Assembly: GCA_022036555.1 (NCBI GenBank)
Contig: CM039141.1
Location: 8,529,773-8,593,772, forward strand
Reading direction: 5' to 3'
DNA from: Microstegium vimineum
Lineage: Eukaryota; Streptophyta; Magnoliopsida; Poales; Poaceae
Length of the DNA: 64,000 bases
Made by a program: the position numbers and the translations under genes. Each line of letters begins with the position of its first letter. Position 1 is the stretch's first letter. The notes under the pieces were generated by a model. It was not told the origin of the DNA, did not search any database, and was given only the letters and a program-made list of their open reading frames with translations. Shown here one piece after another: positions 61,001 through 64,000 of this stretch.

Positions 61001-62863
61001 ACCATCATTCACCACCCACACTGGAGAAGCACCAAGGTCTTCAGCCAACTATAATCAAGGAAAGTCAGTATCAATGACATTTGGGTTTGATACATCTTAG
61101 GTCAGTATCAAATGGGAGTATACCTGAAGGAACTCAAAAAATCCAAGTCCATCATCAGTCCAGTATCCCCAAGCATCATTGAAGTGACCAGGTCTTTCCT
61201 CCCATGGTCCCACAGTCTCACTCCACCAAAATGCATTTCGTAGATAATTTCCCATGGCATAGTTGCCGCCTGAAACATGGTAGGTACAGAATCTAACACA
61301 TACCATCACAATAAATACGGTGTTTACCTTGACTGCAGAAATAGTGTAAGAATAATCAAAGAAAATAAACCTGGAAACTTCAGAAACTGAGGCTTGAGAT
61401 TGGCCAACATAGAAGCGAGATCTTTCCGAAAACCATGCCCCTAAAGACATGTAGTAATGAATAAAAGTCAGAGTCAGACCATCCCAGGACAACTACATTC
61501 GAGTAAAATAAGCATTAACAGTATAGTTGGACCAGTAGCAGTTAATTAATAAATATCTAATGCAGCCGGTCAGGAATAAGTGCCACTAGAAAATAGAGAA
61601 AATAAAATCAGAAATGAATGCTAGCAGTATACCATGTAAGTGTCCATTGGCATGACTGATACTTGATCAAGCCAACTATCCCACTTTTACTTGTTGTAAG
61701 TTGAAGCCTTGAGTTGGTGTTATTTTGGTTGGATCTCAAATGAAATTCTATCTTTGTCCATTTTGCAAAGGTTTTCTTGCCACCTCTGAAAGTGAAACGA
61801 AAAATCATGTAACATTACATGATGATGTATGCATCCATTGATGCTAACATTAACAGCAGAATACATTACGTGATGGTATGAGCAGCGAGTTTTTGTCGAC
61901 CATCAGAGCTTGTCAGGGAAACAGTCAAGGACACTGTGTCTGATGACCTAATATGCAGGCTCGCCTTATAAACCTTCCATTTTTCAATGTTCTGGGAAAG
62001 AGACAGAAGCACATCACACAGAGCAAGGTAGAAAACAGTCATGGAATCTCTTAGGACAGGAAAAATATCACGTCAGCTCCCCAAGATTATAGTTTCATTA
62101 TGCATATTTGTTCCAAAAACAAAATCATGAATAGATGGAAATATCATACCATGCCCCAGTAACCAGGATTATAGACCCCAACACCTCCTGATGGGCAGGC
62201 ATTAGTTTTTTAGAATCACAAAGAACTTCCATCCGAAGTGCAACTGGGTTACGTTGAAAACATGATGTCCGATCAGTTCCAACAATGATACTTGATTCAT
62301 CCCCAATGATCAGCCATGGATCAATATTGGAAGGTGTATTAGGCCCACCGGCCTCGAATCCTGGAGATAATTTTGTGAGAGCTTACACGAATTAAGCAAA
62401 ACAAAGGGAGAAGTCGAGAATAAGTAACAGGTACAGGTGTACAAGTAAGTAAGATCTGCTTTATCACTACCTCTGTTGCTTACAAGCTCTGCCCACAACC
62501 CACCAGCTCCAGCATGATTGATCTCCTACAGGTACAACCAAAAACTTATCCAGATTACCATCTTTTCCTAGGAAAACCATCAGAGCATTAAAAAAAAAAC
62601 TGGTTTCAGAATTGAACTGTTGATGAGCCACCAGATGAACTGCTGCTTCTAACTGATAAGACAATTGTAACCTGACTCACACCTCAAAAAAGATACCAAA
62701 CATCTTATCAGGGATCTTCCTAGCATTCTGCGGCGAGGCATCCACAATCAGCTGACCATTTGGGTTCTGCCCCTCCGCACACCGAGAAAACAATGCCCAC
62801 ACAGGGCGCACGCAGCAACTAGTGCATGGAGCAAGGACACGACATTGGTCTCTGCACGCCCAT
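58098..62863 (-). CDS. GH51 alpha-L-arabinofuranosidase, several 1-bp deletions
   Basis: Secreted wall enzyme that removes arabinose from arabinoxylan and arabinan (ASD1/AXAH type). Seventeen exons: 62863-62683, 62525-62471, 62360-62150, 61991-61870, 61785-61633, 61440-61371, 61269-61124, 61048-61003, 60925-60873, 60197-60053, 59686-59568, 59486-59415, 59328-59225, 59056-59000, 58756-58558, 58467-58324, 58217-58098. Landmarks: FGIFFEEINHAGAGGLWAEL, FPGGNYAMGNYLRNAFWWSE, the acid/base Glu in SIGNQECW and the nucleophile Glu in IVSEYAVTG. Single bases are missing near 62850, 62776, the T run 62206-62211 (minus-strand A run) and 61674. The exon 11 donor reads CAT|GAAATG, where one lost T from GTAAATG would explain it. 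Corrected length is 666 residues, normal for the family. The start and signal peptide are the least certain part. Confidence 0.9.
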
Positions 62864-64000
62864 TGTGTGAGCTATGAGCGAAGCCACAGCTCAAACCCAG
62901 AGAGACATCAATACATCATCACATATATAGTACACACACGCCACTATGTTACGGAACTAACAACTTGCACAAAAGGAGTTGCACGAGTGGAAGCAAAGCT
63001 ATAGCCAAGAAGAAGGTGGTGATGAGAAAGGAAGATAGGAACGGACAGGGACGTCGTCAGCATTCTGTTTGAAGCTTTACTTCACCGTTCACTCCCGCAC
63101 CACATCGCGGAGAAGCAACAATGTGCAATCATTTTTCAATTCCTCGATCAATAGCACGAATAGATATATACATTCAAAAAAAAATACTATGACCACCACA
63201 CCAAATCACCAATGTCGCGGTGAAGCAAAGCTGCGATTTTTTCCCCCACTATAGGGTTTGCGGTGGCTCACCAATGTCGTGGAGCCAGGAGGAGACGGCG
63301 CCAGTCGGGGTCGGCCACGAGCACGAGGTACCTAGGACTCCGCCGTCCCGTCCTCGAATGGAGGTCACTGTCTTGCGGCGGCCGCCCCGGCCTCCGCCCT
63401 TCACGACTTTTGTTGGCGCTCATTTCGCAACTGCTACTATGCCGGGTGCTTCGCTTCTACTGGTCTCTCTTTAAAGCTGGCTTGTGCTAAAAAATTTCTC
63501 CCTGGTCACCACAGTTTTTTTTTTTTTTTTGAGGAAACTGGTCACCACAGTTTAGGTCCTGTTTAGATTGCATGCAAAAGTAATTTCGAGTACTTTGGTT
63601 TTTATTAAAATCTGCCGTATCTTTGGATACAATCATACAATAACTTTCTATAGTTTCTAAAACCATCATTTTGTTAAAAGTGCGATCTTTTTTAAGTTCT
63701 AAATCACATTTTTTTATCTCTTTGAGTTATAATAACACTACAATTTATAGTTTAACAGATGATTTAGTAAAGCAACCTGTTTATTATCGCAGCAAATTGA
63801 TGGCTAAAACGTGTATAGTATAAACCTGATGCAAGGAAAATGTAGAATTTTAAATCTCGATTCTCCTACCAATCCCACCCATTTTTAATTACATGAATTG
63901 ATGCAACACAAACAAAAAAATATTTATAAAATCATGTTCAGGTAAAGTAGTCTCGTTAATTAACAAGTAATAGGAAAAAAATAGAAGAGTTTTCGTGCAC
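62864..64000. other. Right edge, no gene recognised
   Basis: Upstream flank of the arabinofuranosidase gene. About 63240-63460 is GC-rich and gene-like in composition, but its frames on both strands lack any family I recognise; it may be promoter or leader. A poly-T run (63515-63530) follows, then AT-rich DNA to the end. Confidence 0.45.

Overview
This is a nuclear contig from a grass. Genes carry many short GT-AG introns, first exons and 5' leaders are GC-rich, and the intergenic DNA is full of Stowaway, Tourist, hAT and Mutator-type miniature elements, (AT)n arrays and the TACTCCCTCCGTCCC-type ends typical of Poaceae. Protein matches recalled from memory are closest to rice, so an Oryza or Oryzeae species is likely. 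The single 100-N gap at 38151-38250 marks a draft scaffold.

Layout. 1.1-1.6 kb (-): a small RNA polymerase IV/V subunit 7-like gene. 1.7-8.6 kb: repeats, AT-rich DNA, two long (AT)n arrays and a ~63-bp degenerate tandem repeat. 8.6-9.7 kb (-): an R2R3-MYB factor of the WxPRL class (subgroup 20). 9.7-25.2 kb: about 15 kb with no recognisable host gene but readable transposon structures: Stowaway MITEs, a Mutator-type MITE nested in a Stowaway with a perfect 10-bp target duplication, and a 5'-truncated LINE with a perfect 16-bp target duplication. 25.3-27.3 kb (+): an intronless P-class PPR protein. 30.7-35.8 kb (+): chaperonin CCT zeta, 15 exons. 38.5-39.6 kb (-): the 5' part of a plastid parvulin/rhodanese-type gene whose remaining exons are missing next to the gap. 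40.1-42.5 kb (+): SnRK1 beta subunit, divergent from the previous gene. 44.0-45.3 kb (+): calmodulin. 45.9-47.7 kb (+): FSH/OVCA2-type serine hydrolase. 48.3-51.4 kb (-): a CIPK kinase, 14 exons. 53.8-57.6 kb: MITEs and three diverged copies of one ~0.7-kb unit. 58.1-62.9 kb (-): GH51 alpha-L-arabinofuranosidase, 17 exons. 63-64 kb: no gene recognised.

The genes are ordinary, independently transcribed plant genes, not a pathway cluster. Two pairs do share signalling themes: calmodulin and CIPK (calcium), and CIPK and SnRK1 beta (SNF1-family kinase signalling). I found no new biological system. The most important observation for a user is a run of single-base deletions that break the calmodulin, FSH hydrolase and arabinofuranosidase reading frames. 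Reading frame and family length are otherwise preserved, which suggests consensus errors rather than three dead genes.
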